From positions 62,001 to 126,000 of the IMG/VR virus record IMGVR_UViG_3300045541_000131: a DNA stretch of 64,000 nucleotides; one strand, given 5' to 3'. Below, piece by piece: positions 49,176 to 57,649 of the stretch. Within the stretch, counting starts at the first letter, position 1. Every line of letters starts with the position of its first letter. The position numbers and the translations under genes are program-made. Source of the DNA: a virus. The notes below the pieces were generated by a model. The model was not told where the DNA came from, made no database searches, and worked only from the letters and a program-made list of their open reading frames with translations.

Positions 49176-50236
49176 AATGTTTTAAAATTTCCGATTGGCG
49201 TCTTTTGTAATTTTTTGACACTACATACTTCAGTGCAGCGAAATATTCTGCTGGATTTTTCAACAGAATGGGTGTCACTTTTCCAGCTGGCGGTCAAATC
49301 ATTGCCATAAAATTCATGCGATAGCACTTGTTCTACAGAATGTAAGTTCAAATCATTCCAATCACTGCTAGCATACGCATCAAATAATCGCTGTTTCATC
49401 AAATCATATTTACCTTGGTCTGCTGTAATAAAACCATTGTGCAAGAAACAGCAGGGCCACAATCTAGCATCATAACCGATAAAAAACATTTTTCTTGTTT
49501 GTGTGTCACAAGAAATACCATCATTGACATAAGTGCTCAATGACTGATTTAATTCTTCAATTGATGTTTTTTTCTTATAAGGCTCAGGTGCATCAACGCT
49601 TTTTTTCTTTTTTATCATATCGATACCAATGGCGCTGACATGACTACGATCATGACGACTCATGAATTCAGCGAAGCCCATTTGTCGACTTAATTCTTTT
49701 GCTTGCTCAACCTGATGGCTGTTCCAGGGAAAAGTTAAAAACTGCCAGCTGGCATAACCTCCTGCTTGAATAAAGGCCTGGGCATTAGACATTATTTTAG
49801 ACCATGTTGTATTTTGTCTATATATGTGATTAGTATCTTCTAGTCCATCGATGCTGAATCTTACTACATGTTTATGAAACTTTTTAAGAATATTAGCCAT
49901 TCGAGTCCAATATTCTTTGTTTCTTAAACTGGCATTAGTATGAATTAATATGCGATAATCTTTTACAGTAGCAGCATAATCTAGGAATTCTAAGAATTCT
50001 GGATGCATTAATGGATCGTCTATAGTGCCACAAAATTCTAATTCTGTTGCCGAAGCAAAACTCGGCGCAGTAAGAATTTTTTTGAATACATCAAAACTTA
50101 TGTATTGTTTGCTGGGAATAATATCTTTGGCATTAGAAAAAGTCACAGTGTCTGTGCGAACACAGCCCAAACACAATGCATTGCACATTGAGCTGAGTTC
50201 AAATTGCAATCTAATGGGATCATTTAGATAATTCAT
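49172..50236 (-). CDS. Radical SAM protein with C-terminal Cys set (class B)
   Basis: Core CNALCLGC (C18, C22, C25) is N-terminal. The usual GGEP is FCGTIDDP. The C-terminal half carries ISCDTQTRK, WPCCFLHNG and CTEVCS. 354 residues. The 3' end of the next gene's start overlaps by four bases and the upstream gene overlaps by 17. SPASM order, substrate unknown. Confidence 0.76.
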   Translation of the reverse strand: MNYLNDPIRLQFELSSMCNALCLGCVRTDTVTFSNAKDIIPSKQYISFDVFKKILTAPSFASATELEFCGTIDDPLMHPEFLEFLDYAATVKDYRILIHTNASLRNKEYWTRMANILKKFHKHVVRFSIDGLEDTNHIYRQNTTWSKIMSNAQAFIQAGGYASWQFLTFPWNSHQVEQAKELSRQMGFAEFMSRHDRSHVSAIGIDMIKKKKSVDAPEPYKKKTSIEELNQSLSTYVNDGISCDTQTRKMFFIGYDARLWPCCFLHNGFITADQGKYDLMKQRLFDAYASSDWNDLNLHSVEQVLSHEFYGNDLTASWKSDTHSVEKSSRIFRCTEVCSVKKLQKTPIGNFKTL

Positions 50237-51170
50237 TATGTTTAGGTATCAGCACATCAGCAGTACACATGCACCATTCTGTGTGACAAATTGAGGGCTC
50301 GGTGGACAATGTTTCAAAATTTGATATGTCTGCAATTTTTTTAGCTTGTCTGCAAGTAGATTGCAGTATTTGTCCATAGCTGGTAATGGAAATATGATCA
50401 ATGCCCATATTACAATTCCATCCAACAAAACTATTTTGTCTATTGTTTACACATTCCACTTCATCAAACACACGAGTATTTTCGTTGTCGCGAATTAAAT
50501 TCTGACCATAGCGATTATGCTGCTTGGGGATAAAGATATTATCTTTGTAAATTGTATTGCTGTTTTCTGCCAACCATTTTAATTGTTCTTCTGTATATTC
50601 GTAGCTAACATCAAATTTATCTACGTGGTCTCGTTTGAAAACTCTGCTAGGTGCAATGGTCACACGCGGCATGTTTTTAAATTTGTAATAAGCATTCAAA
50701 GCTTTGTCCCACAACGGTGGATACATTAATGTAAACACGCCAACATTTGTTTGTGTGCCAATATATTCTACTTTTTCAAATATTTCTTCATCTACAACTG
50801 TTTCGGGATGATAGCTTATGGTTACTTTATATGCTTTCTTTGCGTACTCTTGCCACCAATCTAAACTGCGAGTTCCATTGGTATTAACATAAGCACACCA
50901 ATCATGGGCGTGGCAAAAGTCTAGTATGGGTTCCAGACTGGGACTAATTGTAGGTTCGCCGCCGTTGATAAAAATATGCACACTGCGGCCTTTTACTTGT
51001 TGATAAAGCTTATGTAAGAAATTGTCAATTATTTTTTGATCATCTTCCCTACTGTAAATAAAATTTTGGCCGCGATGAAACATTGGCGGACAATAGCTGC
51101 AATGATAAGTGCATAAGCTGTTTAGTGTCCAGTCAACGACAAATCTATTTGTATCATTGAATATTTTCAT
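50220..51170 (-). CDS. Radical SAM protein (class C)
   Basis: Core CTYHCSYC (C20, C24, C27) and NGGEP, with a C-terminal set GWNCNMG, STCRQAKK and CHTEWCMCTAD. 316 residues, similar layout to the gene at 34341. It overlaps the genes on both sides. Oxidation or epimerisation of a small substrate is plausible. Confidence 0.78.
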   Translation of the reverse strand: MKIFNDTNRFVVDWTLNSLCTYHCSYCPPMFHRGQNFIYSREDDQKIIDNFLHKLYQQVKGRSVHIFINGGEPTISPSLEPILDFCHAHDWCAYVNTNGTRSLDWWQEYAKKAYKVTISYHPETVVDEEIFEKVEYIGTQTNVGVFTLMYPPLWDKALNAYYKFKNMPRVTIAPSRVFKRDHVDKFDVSYEYTEEQLKWLAENSNTIYKDNIFIPKQHNRYGQNLIRDNENTRVFDEVECVNNRQNSFVGWNCNMGIDHISITSYGQILQSTCRQAKKIADISNFETLSTEPSICHTEWCMCTADVLIPKHNELSK

Positions 51171-52408
51171 TTTATATCAACTAACCAAGGGAAAGTTTGC
51201 TTCCAGTCAGTTCCGCGACGGCTGTCCATTGTAGTTAAAAACTTTTTCAAATATAATATGTTGTTGTATGGCTGACTACGACTATTTTCAATTTCACTGA
51301 AAATTCCTTTAGTGTATTCTTGAGCTACAGGATCATATTTGTACATAATTTTATTAAGCTCAATCAACTCGTCAAAATATTTTGTATACGTTCCGCTTGG
51401 CATAATATGTGGATCTAAATATTTTGGATCAATACATTTGTTATAATTAACTGAAATTAAACGCTGTTTTTGCCAATGGATAACTTTTCTAACAAGATCA
51501 GCAATATAAGGAATACTCAATGCACTAACTGTCCAGTTCATGCCAGGATGCACTTCGGGGCATTCGTAAACAAGGTAGTTCATGTTTTCTTCAAACGTTG
51601 CCAAGTCTAGACCGTATCTTACATATTCGCTGGCAGGCCCCCAACAATCAATACTGGCTATAATTTGTACACGCTCTACTGTGCCGGCTAATTTACGAAT
51701 CTTTTCCATGTTGCGTCTAAACAACTCAGGCTTAATTTGCATATTGCTGTATATTTCAACGTCAACATTGGGATTGGGATGAGCAATCATCCAATCAATA
51801 CAATCAAAGCATTCTGTTTGAATGAATGGTTCGCCGCCTAATATATCAAAGGCCTTTAAACTACTGTAGTTTTCTTCCATCCACTTGTAGAATTTTTCTA
51901 ACCTTTGCTTGTAAGTGGCGTCTAATTCCCAGGGATCAAAGTCATAGGTCTTGCCCTGGCTGTATTTCCATTCTTCTTTGACCCAGGCGCTGCTGAGATT
52001 GGGGCCGCAGTACAAACATTTTAAGTTACATTTGTTATTAAAGTGTACACTAAGCTGAGTAGGTTTTACTCTGGTCAAGGAAGGATTTTGATACAGTTCA
52101 ACGGGCACATATTTTTTATTATCAGGTCGGCTTAGAAAGTTAACTCTGTCGCTCATGCCACCAGCTAGTTCTTGGTCCCTGCAATGTTCACAGCCGCGGC
52201 CGTCACTGGGCCATTCGCCGCGCAGCATTTTTTCTCTGTGCAAAACTACAGGTGCAGTATTGTGAAAATCATAGTCATCGGGGATATCAGCATTTTGATT
52301 TCTATGACAACTGCTGCTTTTATTTTCCCAAAGATATAAGCTGACTTGACTCCATTTTTGGAGACAAACTGTTTTGCCCTGAGGCGGGAACCATTTTCCA
52401 ATTTCCAT
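51167..52408 (-). CDS. Radical SAM protein, class A
   Basis: VCLQKW (C15), SSSCH (C34, one Cys instead of CC), C73/C76 (CEHC), core CNLKCLYC (C127, C131, C134) and LGGEP. The tail RRGTDWKQTFPWLVDIK is the family ending. 413 residues. A late-like AATAAATA on the minus strand lies 22 bases upstream of its ATG, within a 29-base gap that is the largest in this run. Confidence 0.82.
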   Translation of the reverse strand: MEIGKWFPPQGKTVCLQKWSQVSLYLWENKSSSCHRNQNADIPDDYDFHNTAPVVLHREKMLRGEWPSDGRGCEHCRDQELAGGMSDRVNFLSRPDNKKYVPVELYQNPSLTRVKPTQLSVHFNNKCNLKCLYCGPNLSSAWVKEEWKYSQGKTYDFDPWELDATYKQRLEKFYKWMEENYSSLKAFDILGGEPFIQTECFDCIDWMIAHPNPNVDVEIYSNMQIKPELFRRNMEKIRKLAGTVERVQIIASIDCWGPASEYVRYGLDLATFEENMNYLVYECPEVHPGMNWTVSALSIPYIADLVRKVIHWQKQRLISVNYNKCIDPKYLDPHIMPSGTYTKYFDELIELNKIMYKYDPVAQEYTKGIFSEIENSRSQPYNNILYLKKFLTTMDSRRGTDWKQTFPWLVDIK

Positions 52409-52429
52409 AGTATGTTTTATAGTGTCGAA

Positions 52430-52437
52430 TATTTATT
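52430..52437 (-). promoter_or_regulatory. Late-type promoter inside the long minus-strand run
   Basis: AATAAATA on the minus strand, 21 bases upstream of the ATG at 52408. Initiation about five bases later would leave a short leader without a Shine-Dalgarno. Confidence 0.4.
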
Positions 52438-53610
52438 CTAACATTTGTCAAACCAATTAATGTATTCTGGAAATACAGTTCTCCAATTTCTTTTTTTAAT
52501 TAGATCCAGCTGTGTAATGGCGTGTCGGAACTTTTCGGCATTGTTAACATCATTGAGTAAAATGCCCTGTAGATTTTTATGAAAATTTCCTTCAAACTTG
52601 TGATCTATGTTGGCTTGGCGAATATAGTTGTCCAGAGAAATTAATTCTGAATTAAATCTCTGATCTAATATCTCGGGTCTGAAAAATTGTTGATGAGTGT
52701 AATTGTATAAAAAATTTACATTGTAATTACCAAAGTATTTGATAAAATCCACAATCTTTACGATTGTAAACGCATTAAATGTCATCCTGATATTAGTTTT
52801 ATCAGCCATGCTGTGATGTATTTTAAAGTTTTCAACAAATGTTATCCAGTTTAATCCATCACGAACATATTCGGCACGCTCTTCTAAATTTTCTATACTA
52901 AGGATAACAGTGATTTTTATTCTATCCTTAAGGCCAGACTCTTTTATGTTGTTGTAGAACTTTAGGATATTGGAACTTTTTGTGTTACCGTTTGTAGATA
53001 TTCCAATGCTAATTGTATTTTCTACGTTCTTGTCCAAGAAGGCTCGGGCAAGTGTTATTACATCATCTTCAAAATTTTCAACTATAAACGGCTCGCCACC
53101 TGTAATACCAAAATCAATTGCTCTAATATTTTCAGGCAGGTCTTTAATAAAGTCTGCTATATGTTGAATAGTAATTGACGAATAGTTTTTTCTGGGTATA
53201 ATACTGTAAACAGCAACCGAATCACTGTGCAGCCACTGACCTAAACTAACAATACTTGTGCTATAGTCAGGGCTACAGTAAAAGCAGGTTTGATTACAAA
53301 GGTTGGATAATTGTAAATTTATAGTAACTAAATTTTCGTTAGCACCTAAGTTTTTATGCTGACGCCAGCTGACTGAATTTTTATTTTCTTGTCGCCAACA
53401 ATCGTTGCATCTACTAGTTTGCACCCCACTAGCAAGATCCTGGCGGGCTTTAACAGTTTCCCTGTTATTATCAAAGTATTTGTGCTGTAATCGTTGAACT
53501 TCTGATTCTTCAACTATTATCGGAATGAACTTACAGCAATGACTAAATTTGTTTTGATTAAAATTAATGTCGTATGAATTGTTTAATTCCGAGCAATATA
53601 TCGAAGTCAT
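52438..53610 (-). CDS. Radical SAM protein, class A (duplicate pair, member 1)
   Basis: IYC (C6), HCC (C25/C26), C68/C71, core CNQTCFYC (C105, C109, C112) and TGGEPF. 390 residues, tail NWRTVFPEYINWFD. Cys positions are identical to those of the next gene (53614), with similar sequence through most of the length, so they are tandem duplicates. The gene is read three bases after its partner. Confidence 0.82.
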   Translation of the reverse strand: MTSIYCSELNNSYDINFNQNKFSHCCKFIPIIVEESEVQRLQHKYFDNNRETVKARQDLASGVQTSRCNDCWRQENKNSVSWRQHKNLGANENLVTINLQLSNLCNQTCFYCSPDYSTSIVSLGQWLHSDSVAVYSIIPRKNYSSITIQHIADFIKDLPENIRAIDFGITGGEPFIVENFEDDVITLARAFLDKNVENTISIGISTNGNTKSSNILKFYNNIKESGLKDRIKITVILSIENLEERAEYVRDGLNWITFVENFKIHHSMADKTNIRMTFNAFTIVKIVDFIKYFGNYNVNFLYNYTHQQFFRPEILDQRFNSELISLDNYIRQANIDHKFEGNFHKNLQGILLNDVNNAEKFRHAITQLDLIKKRNWRTVFPEYINWFDKC

Positions 53611-53613
53611 GAT

Positions 53614-54795
53614 TTATTCAATGGCATCAAACCATTCTATGTATTCAGGAAATACTGTTCGCCAGTTTTTATTTTTAATTGTATCAATATTAGTTATCGC
53701 TCGTTTAAACAACCTTGCATTATCTTTGTCGTCTTTAATCATGTCAGGTAAGAATTTGTAAAATTGTTTTTCAAATCTATGGCCAACATCTTCTGCTGTA
53801 ATATATTGATTTAACCTTTCTAATTCATAATTAAATCTTTTGTCTAATACTTCCATTCTGAGAAAATTCTGAAACGGGTAATTGTAATTAAACTTAACAT
53901 TACTATAGCCCATGAAATATTTAAAAAATTCAGTAATTTTTACTACCGAAAAGGGATTCATAGTTAGTCGTATACTCGATGCATCAGCCATACTGTGATG
54001 AATTTTAAAGTTTTCTTCGAAATTGGACCAAATCAATCCATCCCTTACATATTCTGCTCGCTCTTCAATATTTTCTAGACTAGAAACAATACCAAATGTA
54101 ATTCTATGTTTTAAATTTAATTGATTAAATTTATCGTAAAAATCCATAACCTTTCCGGGTTTTGTATTAGTATTAGTTGATATTACTATGGATACTTGTC
54201 TGGCATCATTGGTAAACAAGAAGACTTTGGCCAACTCGACCATATTATCTTCAAAATCTTCTAATAGAAAAGGCTCTCCACCGGAGATGCTGAGATTTAA
54301 TTGTTCGACTGATTGATCTAAATTTTTTACAAAGTCAATAACAGTTTGAAAACTTATCGATGCTGGAGTATAATTACTTTTAGTAGTGTTTCGAACTTCT
54401 GCGGTGCTAGTATGTATCCATGATCCGTATTTGGCTATTGTGCTACTAGACTCGGGTAAACAATAAAAACAAGATTGATTACACAATGAACTTAATTGAA
54501 TATTGAGATAAAGTTCATTATCTTTAATTCTGTTACTTTTAATCAAGCGCCAACTTGGAAGATTTTTCCCTTCGTTATCCCAACAATCCTGACATCTAGG
54601 CGTTTGTATTCCATTAGCTAAGTCACTGCGGGCCCGTAAAGTTTCAGAATTTTCGTTGAAATAGCGATATCCTAAATTATTTAATTCTGAAGGACTTACT
54701 GATATTCCCTTAAATCTACAGCAATGACTAAATTGTCCGTTATGTAAACTAATATCATAATTTCTATACAATAAATCACAACTAATAGAATCCAT
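53614..54795 (-). CDS. Radical SAM protein, class A (duplicate pair, member 2)
   Basis: SISC (C6), HCC (C25/C26), C68/C71, core CNQSCFYC (C105, C109, C112) and SGGEPF. 393 residues, tail NWRTVFPEYIEWFD. It shares AEYVRDGL and KIHHSMAD with member 1. The stop is three bases before that gene. Start overlaps the upstream stop by one base (TAATG at 54795). Confidence 0.82.
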   Translation of the reverse strand: MDSISCDLLYRNYDISLHNGQFSHCCRFKGISVSPSELNNLGYRYFNENSETLRARSDLANGIQTPRCQDCWDNEGKNLPSWRLIKSNRIKDNELYLNIQLSSLCNQSCFYCLPESSSTIAKYGSWIHTSTAEVRNTTKSNYTPASISFQTVIDFVKNLDQSVEQLNLSISGGEPFLLEDFEDNMVELAKVFLFTNDARQVSIVISTNTNTKPGKVMDFYDKFNQLNLKHRITFGIVSSLENIEERAEYVRDGLIWSNFEENFKIHHSMADASSIRLTMNPFSVVKITEFFKYFMGYSNVKFNYNYPFQNFLRMEVLDKRFNYELERLNQYITAEDVGHRFEKQFYKFLPDMIKDDKDNARLFKRAITNIDTIKNKNWRTVFPEYIEWFDAIE

Positions 54796-55970
54796 TATGA
54801 AAATTGCTCCTTGAAGGCATCGTATTTAGTTCCGCAAATTTTGGCACACATTGCGGCTTTGCCTTCGGCACAACTAGACTTGTTCCAACTGTCGGGAATT
54901 ACACGCTGAAAGTAGTCGCCGTTGATAATTTGTTCAAGGCTATGATTTTTAGCATTTAAATTATCTAAACCAACTTCGTCGATAAACTTCCAAACCTGAG
55001 CACTTTTTTCTTTATAATACCAAACATACATTTGACCTGCTAGCCAACAACAAGGTTGCACTACGCCCTCGGCAGTAATGTACAAGTTCTTTTCTTTGGC
55101 CACTTTACAGTCAATTACTGCCTCGTCCCAAATGTGTTCTACTGGTTTCTTCTTAGCGGGATCAATGCTAAAGCTTTGCAGACCCTGTAAGTCAACTAGT
55201 TTGTCTACTGTAACTACGTTGTCTACTGTAATAGCCTGTGCGTTGGCAGGATTAGCAGCAGCCTTAAGTTGATCTAGTACAGCATTACGATACTTGGGAT
55301 TCGTCGGTGCTTGCAGTAAGGTAGTTAGGCCTTTGCGATTTTGTGCTTGATGCACGTCTTTCGTTTGAGCTTTTGTATTGCTGAAAAATCTTGCGGACTT
55401 TTTAAACTGAAACTTTTCAAAGCCCATATCTTTACTTAACTGTTCGGCAGCTTCAACTTGATGTTCATTATGAGCAAATACAATAAAGTCCCACCGAGCT
55501 CTGCCTCCTGCTGCAATAAAGGCTCGAACATTGTCCATGATCTTAGACCATACAGTGCCCTGACGATACAAGTGATTAGTATCTTCTAGGCCATCTAAGC
55601 CAAACACTACATAACCCTTACGCCCAATTACTTGTGCTAGTTCTGTCCACCATTCGGGCTTCTTCATTGAACCATTGGTATGCATACTTAAGAACAAGTC
55701 TGGATTTTGTTGCCTAAAGTAAGCAAATGCTTCTAGTGTATCTTTTGCTACAGCAGGATCGCCGTAGTTGCCACACATGTAAATGCGTTTTAGCTGCTTG
55801 ACGAAATCTACTGGAAATATACGTTCAACATCGCTGATACTAAGTTCACGATTATTAAGATGAGGATTAATGTCTCCACCATTTAAGTTCCTTGCACACA
55901 TAGGACAAGAAGCATTACATGCTTCTGTCATTTCTAAATGAACGACTTCGATGTCGTTGTAATTATACAC
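54795..55970 (-). CDS. Radical SAM protein, class B
   Basis: Core CNASCPMC (C18, C22, C25) near the N-terminus, GNYGDP in place of GGEP, and C-terminal VQPCCWLAG and CAEGKAAMCAKICG. 391 residues, with an Ala/Val-rich insert around residues 220-260 not seen in its relatives. Sequence near the N-terminus (HLEMTEACNASCPMC) resembles the gene at 43219. Coupled to the GT-like gene by eight bases. Confidence 0.78.
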   Translation of the reverse strand: MYNYNDIEVVHLEMTEACNASCPMCARNLNGGDINPHLNNRELSISDVERIFPVDFVKQLKRIYMCGNYGDPAVAKDTLEAFAYFRQQNPDLFLSMHTNGSMKKPEWWTELAQVIGRKGYVVFGLDGLEDTNHLYRQGTVWSKIMDNVRAFIAAGGRARWDFIVFAHNEHQVEAAEQLSKDMGFEKFQFKKSARFFSNTKAQTKDVHQAQNRKGLTTLLQAPTNPKYRNAVLDQLKAAANPANAQAITVDNVVTVDKLVDLQGLQSFSIDPAKKKPVEHIWDEAVIDCKVAKEKNLYITAEGVVQPCCWLAGQMYVWYYKEKSAQVWKFIDEVGLDNLNAKNHSLEQIINGDYFQRVIPDSWNKSSCAEGKAAMCAKICGTKYDAFKEQFS

Positions 55971-56640
55971 CTAACCACTCCATAAATTTAGTTTCTAACC
56001 ATTTAAAGTCGTTAACTAAGTTAATATTATTGCCTGGTTGAGCAGCATATAATTCGCCGGCCCTTGCGCCGTGAATAGAAAAATATCCGTGTTTAGATTC
56101 TAGGCCAGCATTGAGCCACATATTAAGTCTATCTAAACTTTCTTGATCGTTATTGTTTTTGTTAATGCCGGCACTGAGTTTAACTGCTTCTCTAAATGCT
56201 GTGCGCCATGTTGCATAAGGATTATAATTAAATCTATGCTCGCTGGCTAGAACATTTACTTTAATATAACTATCTGCTAATGTAGTAGTCATGTCTGGCC
56301 GATCTAATCGTTCAGCACTAAAACAATCTTTACTAAACAATTTGATGCCGCCATGGCCATATACTAGACCATTCACAGGATTCTTAGCGCGAAATACTGC
56401 TACACTCTTGGGCTTTAGGTCAATGATTTTGTCAAAGTTAAAGCTATCCACTATCCAGGAGTCGCCATCTACCACATAGAAACGATCTACTGGGCAATTT
56501 TCGGCTAGATATTTGTGACTTTCAAAAATGTTACCGGGTGCAGACACAGGCATAGCATGCGGTACTTTGGACTTTAATTGTTCAAAATTTTGATATTTGT
56601 CAGTTTCGTCGGTGTATAAAAAGTAAACAGGTATTGTCAT
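55963..56640 (-). CDS. Glycosyltransferase-like protein with DGD motif (short form)
   Basis: ATG 56640 (MTIPVYFLYTDETDKYQNF) is preferred to the frame-open 56682. It has YVVDGDSW, a D-x-D-like metal motif of GT-A enzymes, and NPVNGLVYGHGGIKLF, conserved with the next two genes. 225 residues. It lies just before (in reading order) the class B radical SAM gene. A sugar or sugar-phosphate transfer role is inferred; no donor is known. Confidence 0.6.
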   Translation of the reverse strand: MTIPVYFLYTDETDKYQNFEQLKSKVPHAMPVSAPGNIFESHKYLAENCPVDRFYVVDGDSWIVDSFNFDKIIDLKPKSVAVFRAKNPVNGLVYGHGGIKLFSKDCFSAERLDRPDMTTTLADSYIKVNVLASEHRFNYNPYATWRTAFREAVKLSAGINKNNNDQESLDRLNMWLNAGLESKHGYFSIHGARAGELYAAQPGNNINLVNDFKWLETKFMEWLGV

Positions 56641-56641
56641 A

Positions 56642-57649
56642 TTAATATCTAGGTAGTGTAAATCCAAATAAAGGCAATGCACTATGATTTAGCATTGCAG
56701 GCCAACCAAAGTTTTTAGGAGGATTAATGTTAACATGTTTGAACCAACGACTTTGATCAGCATCTAGTTCAACTAAAGGTAAGTTGAGTTCTTTAACTAA
56801 TGCTTCCATAACTCTGTGACTGTCTTCATCGGGATCTGTAGTTAGCTCTTCGATGTCAGCCCAATAGTTCTTAAACCAGTCATAGTCGCTGATTAGACTG
56901 TGATCAAAGTTTTCAATGTATAAGTTATAGGCACCCAGTCTTGCACCGTAAATCGCCCAAGCACCATTTTCAACATCGCGACCTACTGTCATCCAGATGA
57001 GCCAACGAGCAAAGTTACCAGGATACATCTTGTGATTAAAGTCTTCTACTTTAACTTTATGTCCTTGATCTAGACCCATCTTAACACCTTCGCGGAATCC
57101 TGCTCTAAATGCTTGGAATGCACTGGCATTGTTCATGACAGTGCCGTAGGTGTTGTTCATTTGCTTGTAATTGTCAAAGTCCCAGCAGAAGTCTACATTG
57201 TTGTCGTTGTCGTCTTTGGTGGCTGCTTCGTGTGTACGCATACTCATGACATAAGGAGCATACCAAAGCTTAACTCCGCCGTTGCCATAGACTAGGCCGT
57301 TGACAATATTACGACTGCTCCAGCTGAATGTTGACTTACTTTCACTTTCAGGCACTTCGATAGTCTGACGCCATATGCTAGGATCAACAAAGCAGTCGCC
57401 ATCCACTGTAAAAAATCTATTGTTTTCTGCAAAACGAGCACAGGCTTTGTGAGCGGCATCTAATCCTTTGACCCCATGAACTCTGTGTACTAAGTTTTTA
57501 TTAGGATGAGTGGCTTGCAGTCTTTCAAAATTAGCGTCAGCATTAGGTTCGTCGTAACTTAAGAATACTACAGGTATATCCCTAAGACGAAGATTAGTGT
57601 TAGTTAAATTATTAATATTACTGGTGTTTATAGAATTCATTAAACTCAT
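56642..57649 (-). CDS. Glycosyltransferase-like protein with DGD motif
   Basis: 335 residues with FLSYDEPNADANFERL (as in the C-terminal domain of the next gene), GVKGLDAAHKACARF, FTVDGDCFVD (D-x-D) and NIVNGLVYGNGGVKLW. This family is known from large marine phages, and GT-A type activity is likely but unproven. It overlaps the next gene by 32 bases and starts at ATG 57649. Confidence 0.65.
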   Translation of the reverse strand: MSLMNSINTSNINNLTNTNLRLRDIPVVFLSYDEPNADANFERLQATHPNKNLVHRVHGVKGLDAAHKACARFAENNRFFTVDGDCFVDPSIWRQTIEVPESESKSTFSWSSRNIVNGLVYGNGGVKLWYAPYVMSMRTHEAATKDDNDNNVDFCWDFDNYKQMNNTYGTVMNNASAFQAFRAGFREGVKMGLDQGHKVKVEDFNHKMYPGNFARWLIWMTVGRDVENGAWAIYGARLGAYNLYIENFDHSLISDYDWFKNYWADIEELTTDPDEDSHRVMEALVKELNLPLVELDADQSRWFKHVNINPPKNFGWPAMLNHSALPLFGFTLPRY

